Below, piece after piece: positions 35,327 through 46,190 of a DNA stretch of 64,000 nt. The stretch is taken from positions 10,683,639 to 10,747,638 of the forward strand of contig CM030717.1 of assembly GCA_017979445.1 (NCBI GenBank), given 5' to 3'. A program made the translations under genes and the position numbers. This DNA comes from Akebia trifoliata (taxonomy: Eukaryota > Streptophyta > Magnoliopsida > Ranunculales > Lardizabalaceae). Within the stretch, counting starts at the first letter, position 1; every line of letters begins with the position of its first letter. Below the pieces are notes generated by a model. The model had not been told where the DNA came from and made no database searches. It was given only the letters and a program-made list of their open reading frames with translations.

Positions 35327-36060
35327 TGGAGTCGTATTCTAAGTTCTCAATGGATTGAAATGCCAAATCTTATTCTGTTCAGTTGGATTGCTCTTTGTCG
35401 TGCTTTTTTCGATGGTTTTAATGTGAATATACTGATGGATACAGGAGCTAGTTCATAGTCTTTGAACTTCGGGAGATAGGATCGTGTTTTGCTTCGGGTT
35501 TCAAATTCTGAACTTTGACCAAGAACTTTCAAATTTGGTTTTTTGTTGTATCAAAGATTTTCAGTGGAACTTGAGGTTCTCTCCTTAGATTAGAGATATT
35601 TTCATGTGCTTGCTGAGAGATTGTGAGAATTTTCAGATGCATCCATGAATTGGGCTTGTATGTTTTACAAGTATTTCTATTTTTAAGGTATAGAAACTAG
35701 GAAACTCCTGATGAAAGATTTGTTTCTTCATGGGTTGGTCTTCCATATTAGTTACTCTAGGGTTAAAATCACACAAGTAGTTGAGATTGGATCAGCATGA
35801 AGAAATAAGCAGCTCATGAGTTCCCACCCTGAACGTGATGCTGTCGTCAGATCTGTTGTATTTTGTTGATAGGAAAGAAGGGTTGCAAGATTGATGATTG
35901 ATGGGTTTATTTTTATGTTTTTAGTATTTCTGAAACATCATCAATTTATATTTGATTTGAAACAAGAATGTCTCTTGTAGCTCTATATCACTTATTTCCA
36001 TTAAACACTATGTGAATTTTATTATTCTTTGTTTGTTCCCTAATCCTTGTGCAATCTTTC
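35327..36060 (+). other. MYB gene 3'UTR and flank
   Basis: T-rich sequence after the stop with no further coding exon. The exact poly-A site is not visible. Confidence 0.4.
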
Positions 36061-38756
36061 CATTTGAGATGTTGGGTTTGAGTCTCTTAACATTTGCAGA
36101 TACACGATGACATCGAGATCAAGTTCATAATTTTCTAATGAGCTTATGAGGATTGTCTTGCAGTTATGGATGGAAGATTGTTCCAAATATTTGGTAGGTC
36201 TGATTTGGCACATGGAATCAATTTCTGCACTTTTACGAGTGGTCGTTGAGACTAAAGTGAAACCCAGTCGAATCAGTCATTGGATGCTCGGTTCAAATTG
36301 GCTGAGTCATAAAGCACTCTTTCCTTCTACTATTGTATTTAGTGGTTTTTCTTTAAGTCCTTTTCTGCAATTCAAGACCTATACTTCCAACATGGCCTAC
36401 TTGACCGACCTTGATCTCAGAACCTTAGTTGAGGCTGAACCTTTGTTCCACCAACTTGAGCATCTCATGTTTATATCTCTCCTTTTTCTCTTTGTAGTTT
36501 TTCTCTTCATGACGAGGACAAACTGAGATGAGAAATCCTATAAAGATGTTTTAATAAATAAACTAATATAACTCAAAAAAACATCAAAGATTACCACTGT
36601 AGATTATGTTTATTCTTTAATCTTCATTGAACATAGAAAGAACCATGTCAGATTACCGATGTAGATTATGTTTGTTGTTTAATCATTCTTTTCTTGATCC
36701 CTTTTGCTAGACCGATCATATTTATTTCTTCATCGTGTAACTAGTCCATGGTGGAAACACTACAGTGGTCTCATGGATCTGTTTTTCAAGTCTCCAAGTT
36801 ATCATTGTTTCTTGATTCCTACACGTGCCGACCAACAAACAAAAATAGGTCAAACTTTTTTTTTTATCACATTTTGACACTATTTGCACAAACAGAGGAT
36901 CTAATATTTTCATTAAGCAGATACACAGATTTTCTTAATCATGGAAGATTATTTTTTATATCCTAAAGTGGGTGTCAAGATTCTCTCCACCGAGGAAATA
37001 TAGAAGAATCTTCCTCCCTAGTAAGTGCTGCATCAAACTAATGACCCCATTAACAGATTGCATCAATGTCTTTCTTTTTTTTAATTAATTTTGTTTTCTT
37101 ATTTATTTGACTGTGACTTTCAACCTTAGACCATATTTCCAATTGTTACACAATTGGAAAACCTTCAGCGAAAGTCTTCTGTCCACTACCCAACTATCCC
37201 ACTCACAATCTCCCAGTGACTGAAATCAACTAAGTCAATTGGTTCTTCTGGTCATGGATTAATCATTATCACAAGAGTTGGTGTCCTTGTGAATTTTATA
37301 AAATAAGATTCATTGGCACATATTCATCTTAATTGAATAATTTCTTCCAGAAATGACAAGTGAAATAAACAAATATAGATTCCTATTGTGCTGTTGTTGT
37401 CTGTTTGTTTTCTAGTTTCTTTTAATTTCTCTATTTTTTGTTGTTGTTGTTGTTGTGAGTTGCTACTATCCTCACCCAACATAGTTGTTGCTGCTGCAGC
37501 TATCATGAAAAGCCTAGTGCCTACCCATGTCACTTGCATATATAATTTTAGGTCCCACCCATTGATCAAAGAATGGAAAAATGAGAAAATTAATCATTCC
37601 CCTTTGAACCTTTTCTCAAGTAAATGACAAAACTACCCACTTTCTTTCTGAAAGGAGTTGCCTTTCTACAAGTTGCATAGGAAGGCAATTTGACAACTTT
37701 ATTCTAATTTTGATCTACCCCTTTTAAGTGGATTAAGTCCACACACAAACACAGTCTCACAACTTTACACCTATGGTCATCTTGTTTCTCTCTTTTTCTT
37801 AATAAATTTCTTGATTCTTCTCTCTTCAAATTGCTTTCAGTGCACCACACATCAACAGTTTTTATAAAATATGGTAAATAGAATAGCAGCAAGTACTCAT
37901 GTGGATCTTGATTTGGTGCAACAAAGAACTTCTACAGTGGTCAAAGATATGAGAATAACCCTTGTTCATGGTGCTTTTCTAACATAAACACAAAAAGAAT
38001 GTCAAAGAACAGAAAGGGAAAGATGCATTAAATCTCGGTTTTAATAATTAATATATTGTTGAAGACATGCCAATTTTGTATTATATACTAAATAAAATGA
38101 AAATAAGTTGTATCCTTCATAGATGAAAAAAAAAAAATGAGGACATCTACCAAAGTCTACACCGTTAGATGGTCCTAAATATACACAACACACACTGTGG
38201 ACCATCTAATGGTCTATACGCTTGGAAATCTGTCCTTTGAGGAAAGGCAACATCATTTCTGAAAAGAAAATTACTACTTCAGTGGTAATCAGTAGGTATC
38301 AATGGACATGATGAGACCATAAGTTAGAAGAAACTGTACCTATTAAACAGGTTGGAAATTTTGAATGTGGTATTATTTTTTCCTTTCTTCTTGGTGTGAG
38401 ATTCTAAGTAGTAGTCTCTGGAACCTCGTCCATGTATCGAATGTTCCAAGTATCTCTCATAATATGATGCTTTCCAGATTTTTTTCACAAACTAGGCTGA
38501 GAAGAATATATAAAAACATAATGTACATCACGTAAATAACCTTTTTCAAGGATTATACTTACCAGAGTAGTCATTTGAGGCAAGGCTTCTTCAGCACTTC
38601 ATAGTACGCCTTGGTCCAAGTTTACCATATACATGTATTTTTATATCCAATAGCCACTGATGAACACGCAAACATGGTTACATTAAAACAAACACAGTGA
38701 ACACGAAAGCTGCAAATAATCCATTGTTACTTTGGGAGATTTCGATGTACTTAGGT
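36061..38756. other. intergenic stretch between the MYB and GH3 genes
   Basis: No convincing gene. A 126-codon frame at 36146-36526 (+) with a hydrophobic tail is unrecognised and probably chance. A (TTG)n microsatellite lies at about 37438-37456. A short hairpin pairs 38162-38175 with 38199-38212 (arms CCGTTAGATGGTCC and GGACCATCTAATGG). The two flanking genes converge here, so both 3'UTRs fall in this interval. Confidence 0.45.
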
Positions 38757-41700
38757 TTATAGGCTCTCCATATTGAATTTCAACCCAAAGCCCAGAGGAA
38801 ATAGAGGGTCGTAAGACTGATGCCCAGCATTCATGGGCAACTGATCCACCCTTTTGAACCATGTCACAGGGAGAAGACCCTCAAAGTCATAATCTCCAAA
38901 CAAAACATCAGTTATTCCTTTTGCTTCGGTCCCTGGCAACCAAGCAGCAACTAATGCATCCATCTTCTCTAAAAGCTCAGGTTCCAAAACTAGGGGTCTT
39001 CCAGATATCAAAATCACCAATGTGGGAACTCTATCAGCTACTGACTTTATCACGTCAGTGCCATTAAAAGGGATTATAAGCTCTGAATTGTCACCCAAGA
39101 ACTCCGCATAAGCAGGTTCCCCAACAACAACAATGGCGAAGGAGAATTCTTGATCTGTTAAGGTGGATTGTGATGGATACTCTTCATAGATAATTTCCGT
39201 TTTATCTCCCACTGTTTCTTTAATGGCATCCAAGATGGTTGTGCCTACACAACATAAAATATTTCTGTTAAAAAAAATGGGGTTCCCAATCAGATTGATT
39301 GAAATTGTGGTGTTGCAAATTACATAAAATGATTAATATCTGGCTATTTTTGACTCGATCAAATTTAAAACTCAAGTGTTGGCTGCACTGCAGATTAAGT
39401 TTTCTTTTCAACCAGCTAAGTTGATGCTACATACAGATCCTGTTATTAAATATAAACAACCAGCTTTGCTCACTTGTTCATGTCACCCATTTGACACCAA
39501 CAGGACAATTTAGATAATATTTATACCAATTTCCTTATCTTGGTTCAAATATTCATAAAGATTTGTGTGATCATGCCAACCAAGAAAATTATAAAAGATA
39601 ACGATAAGATCAACTATACTCGATGCTGAATGTTGGGTAATCAGGAAAGAACGTGTTCATAGAATCATGTTACTAGAGATGAGTATGTTGAAATGAACGA
39701 TTGGAAAGGCTAGGAAAGACAATATCATAAATGAGCAAACTAGTGAAATCTAGAAATAACCCGAATGTGATATAAAATTAAGTTGATTGCAACTGTTTGG
39801 ATATGTTGCTGCAAGTTAAGGGTTTTAAAGGAATGAGATGAAGGTCAAAAAAGAAGTGAATTAAGTTAGTAATAAAACATGAAGACACATGCGAATTAAG
39901 TTAGTAATAAAACATGAAGACACATGCCTTGATAAGAGACAAATCTAGATATAATTGGAAAGTGACAACATATTCATGTTGTTCACCTCAAATAGAGGGA
40001 TAACCAGTGATAGATTATGATAATTAAATTAAGTTTGTGATCCCCTCAAGACAGCAATAGGACAAAATTGTCACTTCTAAAAAGTAGCTATTAACTGAAA
40101 AGTAATCTAGCAATCAATTTTCAATTTATTTATTTATTTGAGAATTTAGAAAAAAAAATACTAATCCTAATATTCAATTTATGCTCACTGCAAGACTACA
40201 TACCAATTGTAATTCGGCCACCGGTTCCATGCCAGGTAATTGTCCATCCTCCACACTGGTACCCAAGATCATCTGCATGGCTTCCTGCAACAAGAATTCT
40301 TCTAGCATTTCTATCTAATGGAAGAAATGGTTTCTTTGAATCCTTTCCATTTTTTAACAGAACCAAGGATTTACGAACTGCTTCACGTGCCAACTCTCTA
40401 TGCATCTGAGAAATAACACTGGATTTAGATCATAATTTAAAAGTTAACAGTTCCACTTATTTAACAACCATCAAATGAAAGAGTAGTCTAAAAAGCTTTC
40501 CATCATTAAATAACATAAATACTATCGCATTGGATGACTATTAGCAATTAGCACAACTATTTCCAACACGTGATGACCACTGCTAACCTTGTTAATGCAT
40601 TGAAGTAAATTATATGATTATCGAAAGGCTATTTTATGATGACGTTACAAAACTAGACAATTAAAAATGAAATAGGACACATCACCATAAGGCTTACTCA
40701 TCAAAAAGGCGTCTGCCTCTTTGACTAACACATAAGCCTCTGGGGAACAAAGGTATTTCCTCAAAGCCTCATTACATTTTTTGAGTGAGAGCTTCACCCT
40801 GTGGCGAGCCTCAAGGCATAAGTCTCCAATTCCTTAACGAAATATTTATTGAGTATGGGGTGCCATCACATGGTCCAAGAGTGTGAAAGCTCTAAAGACC
40901 AATATTGAAATTTTACGAGTACAGAGTGCAATATTCGGCAAAACTGGAAGGATAGAGTTCTTTGAGTCAAAAATATGTTTTTATGCAACAGGGACTTACT
41001 ACTTCATAATGTGAGGGGGTATCTTATGATTTGTGCCATGCATCATAGATTAGAGAATATACGCATGAACTATTTAATTTGTTGCATAGAAAACATTAAT
41101 AAGAAAAGGTAGAGCTTATAAGTTATAGCAAATGTTAATTAGTAGCATGAAGGTAAGAAAAGAAAAAAACATAAACAAAAATTAATAAATGTTTACACTG
41201 GAATCCATGACATTTTGGAATCTAACACGTGTACAAGGAGGGTATTTCACACATTTAGAAGAAAAAGTGCAACCAACATAGCTGAAAAACAAGAATCAAG
41301 CTCCATTTATATGATTCTGTGAATCTTACCTTGCAACCCACTGTTTCTAACAAAGATCTGTCAGTCAATGGATGCTCAAAAAGTCCGGCAACAAATTTGA
41401 CTCTCAGGATCCGTTCTACAGCATCATCAATCCTTGCCATGGGTATCTCTCCTGATTCCACCAGATATATCAAATCCTCCAGGAATTTTTCATATCTGAA
41501 AGGCACCATCACCTGCAAAGTTTCTCAGCTAGGGAGGTGGAGATATGAAAACAACCTTTACATTAACTTTGGGAATTTGGATTTCAAACTCTACCATGTC
41601 CACTCCTGCATTAATTGAAGCTGAAATGCAGTAACGGTAGTCTGATCCATGGGGTTGAGAGAGTCGGTCGATACCTTCCCAGTCAGAAATCACAAAACCC

Positions 41701-44447
41701 TGCAGCAGAGATAAACAAGTCCTTTTGTCACTCTTGGTTTGTGGATCCAAGACATTAATGATAAAGACAAGCTGACAAATACCATATCAAGTGCTGCATT
41801 ATATTTCAGAACCATATGGCCAACCGATATGACATATTTCATGGAAAAAAATTGCTCATTTTCAGGAGACTTATACTAGGGAATAGATTAGAACTTGTCC
41901 AGGGGATCAGGCTATTTATTTATTTATTTTTACCTTAAAACCCAGCTTATTTTTCAAAATTTTTGTTAGGAGAAAATAGTCAGAATGCAACTTGCTTTCA
42001 TTCCAGCTAGAATAAGTTGCCATAATAGTGGAAACTCCTTGAGATATACAATCAAGATAAGGTGCCATATGGATTCTCTCCAAGTCATCAAAGGACAATA
42101 TAGCATTCCCCTCATTTATCCCTCTGTCAGTACCCCCATCTCCAACAAAATGCTTGGCACAAGCAACAACATTTTTTCTGCATTCGAACAAATAAATCAA
42201 GAAATCAATGTCAATGAGGAACATTAAGGGATTGGAAAACAAAAATAAGGACTTCCACACACATTTAAAAGTTTTAGAATTAGTCACAAGATGTAGTACA
42301 AAGATAGGTTTAAAAAGGTAGATAACAAGATTAATTAGATATTGAAAATGTCTAGAATCACAAATTCCGAAAGTAGGTGAAACAGCATAAATTCAAACAT
42401 ATCTCACAGCCAGGAAACATCCATTAATGATTCGGGCATTGAGGCCCCGAAATCTTTGTATTTGGAATCTCTGTCCTACCTCGGAAAAGATTGTTACATG
42501 TACTTGTTATTTTTCTTATGTTTTCGTTTAGTATAACTTTCCTGAGTTAGAGAAAGAGGAGAAAAAACTATGTGACTAACCATGTCAGTAACACAGAATG
42601 AAAAAGATATAAAGCAATGGCATCTGCTCTACCTTCCAGCTACATAAGGGTAACCTTTAGGGTGTCCTTGGGGTGGCACTCCTTGCAATCCGGAAACAAT
42701 AAAAGCCATCTGCCTAACAATTTCAGTGTCTTCACTGAAACTCTCATAGCATCTTCCCCATCTGGGATCTCTGCAGACCTGTCACAACCCATTGTCATGT
42801 GATTTTAGACAAAATATTGCTCCAATAAAACAAGGAATAGAAAGTGGCACCAATGCTTTTCCTCTGTGAACCCTTACACATTTTAGCTACTATCTTGGTT
42901 GGACATATGGAACTCAGCAGGGGCGGAGCCAAGATTTTGCTCATGTGGGGGCAATCAAGAGTAGAAAAGAAAATTTGTGGGGACAATTAAGAGTGAAAAA
43001 AATAGTTGTGGGGACAATTAAGAGTGAAAAAAAAATTTGTGGGGGCAATAGTGATAAATTTCTTTATCCACTGCTCAAATCTTTTGCAATAGCACATTAT
43101 TCCATGGAATTTGAAAACTCTTGTGGGGGACAAGTGCCCCCACTGCCCTCACTCTAAATCCGTCCCTGGAACTCAGGCATGCCTTGAGTGCCGGATTCCC
43201 AAATTCTCATAAGTCATACATAAAATGTACAGTACTGAATGAAAGCAATCTGTCTACTTGATGAGCCAAATTCCATCAATATAGAAAAGTTCTTACACAA
43301 TGAATCCCAAAGCCAGAGGGTACGCGTATAAAAAAATCATGTAAGAGCTAGAGGGCCAGTTTGATTTCCCATTCTTAAGCAAGAAACTTCTCATCATGTT
43401 TTAGAAAAATTTCATTTCTCTTCCTAGAGACTTCAAAGTTCTTAACCGTTCTGTATTTCTTACAATTGTGACATGATCCCGTGATCCTTTGAACCCAATG
43501 CAAGTTCTCTAATCAAGACAATTATTATTCAATGCTTGATTGCAGGAGCAGAGATTCTACTACTAAGAATTAAAATATTACTAATGCCCAACAAGAGAGC
43601 AAGGGTAGGGCCCTTTTATTTCTCCATGTTTTGTGATGAATCAAGTAGCTAAGTCAAACTTATAAGAAAAAGACTAGATGAATTTATAACAACTTACAGC
43701 CACACATGGAGCAAAAGTATAATTCAGACCAGTTGCTCGAACTTCAAGAGCAGTCGCAACCCCAATTCTTTGAACTAAATCCACATCTCTACAATACATT
43801 CAGATAATAAGGATTTTGATTTATTTAAAAAAAAAAAATTGAGCGATTTATTATATTATTAGTTTTATGTTGCATTGCATTGATACATACATGTATGTTT
43901 TGGTAAGGATGATAAGTTCATAGATTTTGCATGTATTTATGAAATTCTTTCCGCAAAAAATTAAAATTGAAGCTCACCGAGTAGCTCCAAGGCCCACGTT
44001 ATGAGGGAAGATAGTGGCGCCATAAACATTGTTGTGGCCATGAACCGCATCGATTCCATAGATAATTGGAATCCCGAGACGAGACTGTAGAGCTGAATTC
44101 TGTAAGGAATCAAACATGTCGGCCCAATCAGATGCTAAGGCTCGATCGAATGGTGGACGTCCACCACCGGTGAGAATACTTCCTGTTAGGTGGGAAAAAA
44201 AGAAGCAAAGACATCTCAATTGAATGATAAATTGCAGAAGATTTTGATTAAAAAAAGATGGAGAGAAGAGAAGAGTACCAATGGATAAGTCTCTCATGGC
44301 GGAAGGAGAAGCGACGGATCTTTCGATCTGAGTCATTTGTCCTGCTTTTTCCTTCAAAGTCATTCGAGAGAGAAGATCTCTAACCCTAGCTTCAACAGGC
44401 TCATTAGGGTTTCTGTAGATGAAGTTCGATTGTAATGCTCTATGCAT
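38757..44447 (-). CDS. glycoside hydrolase family 3 (beta-glucosidase / glucan exohydrolase-like)
   Basis: Nine exons on the minus strand: 44447-44279, 44182-43978, 43788-43698, 42778-42633, 42177-41934, 41699-41595, 41512-41330, 40405-40204 and 39244-38757. All have GT-AG borders and continuous phase, giving 610 aa. Residues about 15-400 form the GH3 N-terminal barrel, with [36 protein letters not shown] and KHFVGDGGT. The aspartate of [12 protein letters not shown] is the expected nucleophile. The C-terminal domain has [17 protein letters not shown] and [11 protein letters not shown], whose second Glu aligns with the acid/base Glu of barley exoglucanase ExoI, and ends ..[10 protein letters not shown]. 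The family releases glucose from beta-glucans and other beta-glucosides. Unlike many apoplastic relatives, the protein starts directly at the catalytic domain ([20 protein letters not shown]) with no signal peptide, so a cytosolic form or a missed upstream exon must be considered. Key residues are present and the gene looks functional. Confidence 0.93.
39619..39850 (+). mobile_element. RTE-type LINE remnant in GH3 intron 8
   Basis: The plus strand encodes [16 protein letters not shown] and, after a stop, [13 protein letters not shown]. These correspond to the segment downstream of the reverse transcriptase core in plant RTE-clade LINEs (..ECW..K..H.....E.RMLRWM.G.TRKD.IRNE). It is a dead fragment, antisense to the host gene. 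A perfect 35-bp tandem duplication (39858-39892, 39893-39927) follows it. Confidence 0.6.
39858..39927 (+). repeat. perfect 35-bp tandem duplication in GH3 intron 8
   Basis: Two identical 35-bp copies beginning GAATTAAGTTAGTAATAAAA, head to tail. Confidence 0.9.
42918..43168. mobile_element. hAT-type MITE in GH3 intron 3, exact 8-bp target duplication
   Basis: It starts CAGGGGCGGAGCCAAG and ends ..TCCGTCCCTG. Flanking GAACTCAG is identical at 42910-42917 and 43169-43176, the 8-bp duplication typical of hAT insertions. It is 251 bp and non-coding, with an internal short tandem repeat (gggacaattaagagtg). The frame running through it is not a gene. Confidence 0.85.
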
Positions 44448-44566
44448 CTTCTCTTCTTCTTCTTCTTCGCTCTTAGCTCACTTTCTTTCCAACTGTTTAA
44501 GAAGAGATCAGATTTTATTGACTTCGGACAGAAAGTGAGACCCACCATCACCCAATCATAATTCAC

Positions 44567-44694
44567 AAGACGTCCAATATGACGTTGCTGTTAAATGACC
44601 ACGTGTCCTTTAACAGGCACAAGACATCCAATACGAATTTGCTGATAAATATTACGACCTGTCCTTTTACAAGACCACGTGTCCTTTAAGAGGA
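44567..44694 (-). promoter_or_regulatory. duplicated G-box/ABRE block upstream of the GH3 gene
   Basis: Two related units, 44567-44620 and 44621-44694, each begin CAAGAC.TCCAATA and each contain the identical decamer CCACGTGTCC (44599-44608 and 44675-44684). A third ACGTGG core lies at 44773-44778. CACGTG is the core bound by plant bHLH (MYC) and bZIP (ABF-type) factors. Being 120-330 bp upstream of the start codon of the minus-strand GH3 gene, the block is well placed to regulate it. That it does so is inference. Confidence 0.55.
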
Positions 44695-44784
44695 CAGAGA
44701 GCGAGACTATCTCCCACGTTTTTCTTCTCTTTCCAACTTAACCTAACTCAACCAACAATTTTACTTTTGTATACGTGGCAGCTG

Positions 44785-46190
44785 TCAATTTTTTTTACTG
44801 TTTAATAATCTCAACCGTTTATGCCAACTAAAGCTTAAGTTGATAAGGCTCAAGGTGTGTTCACCCCATGACCTGGGGACGCTCAAGTCAAAATTACAAG
44901 TACAAGCAGCAAATAATAACGATACGAAGCATGCAAGACCAAACTTAATTATGGCCCCCCTTCAATCTGTAGTGCTTGCTACATTAGCAAACTATAATTC
45001 AAAATGCTACAGTAGCAAACTATGGTCCCTTCTACAGTGTTAAGTTGCTCGGCTTCAACCCAAAAAGACTAGTCCCCCCCTCTGACAAAACAACCTGATT
45101 TCAATATCAGACATTGATGACCACACACAACAAACAGAGTCCCAAGGAATGTAATTGTTACTTCAACCCCCACCCCACCATACTCTTTTCTTCAGGAGTT
45201 GCTAACCTTTATCAAATTTGAGAGAAGTGGACCTTGAGTCATAGGTGTTGGGAGCCATGGTTTTAAAACGTGTTTTGACGTCTCGGGCGAGTTTTTCAAT
45301 ACGTTTGAGTTGTCTCATTGAACAATGAGAAAAACAAACCATAGTTTTAAATCTAGTCAGATATCGTTGGTGGATGATACCAAGCTGTATTAGACGAATC
45401 GTCTAGGTCTTTGATGAGATTTAAAACCATGGTTGGAGCAACTCTCCCAGCTGTCTTTCTGATCAAATCTAAAATGTCAAAACTAATAAATACAAAAATA
45501 TGAGTGAGATATCACTAAATTTTTTTTTTTTAAATTGTTTACAATCTCAAACAGCAAAAAAATGGTCAACAGCATGAATGAAACAAAGAAATAGTAAATG
45601 CAGAAGAACAGAGGCAAAAAATAAAAAGTGGAAGACAGCAGCTTTTCTAACAAATCCATCAAACTTGACCCCCAAAAAATTCGTATAATCTCACATTCAA
45701 AGAGAAAATTCTCAGTTGTTAATGAAAACAATAGCAAAGTGGGAAAAAAAAAATTGAAAATAGAAACGAGCAATCTCAACAAAGTAATGACCAAATTGGG
45801 TCAACCATCTATGTGTCTTGCGGATACTTAAAATGGATACCATTCACACAACCTCAATGATCTGACCTTACTGGCTAACAAGAAGATGCTTGCACCAGCT
45901 TCAAAGATATAACATTACAAGTAAAGTCGCTCCTCATCCTTGTCCACCAGCTCCGTTGTTTCCAAAACGTCGTCCGTAAAAAAAAAAGTGTTTGCCAACC
46001 ACAGGTGAACGTACAGCAGCAAAATTTCATCCAAGTACAAGTGCAATCAAATTATAGACGTCAAACTCAAACTTATTACAGGAAAGAAGGGCTCAAACAG
46101 GCCTATGGACATGGCAGATTATGTATGGAGTGCATATTGCCGATACAAAGAAAGACAAGAAGAAGAAAATCAAGAGGGATATGTACAGTA
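44785..46190. other. intergenic stretch between GH3 5' end and COI1 3' end
   Basis: No supported gene. The part nearest 46191 is presumably the COI1 3'UTR. Confidence 0.45.

Noticed and set aside
36146..36526. 126-codon frame downstream of the MYB gene
   Set aside because: No recognisable domain, no homology I can recall, and it lies in the probable convergent 3' region.
42945..43157. 70-codon frame in GH3 intron 3
   Set aside because: Entirely inside the hAT MITE and created by its internal tandem repeat.
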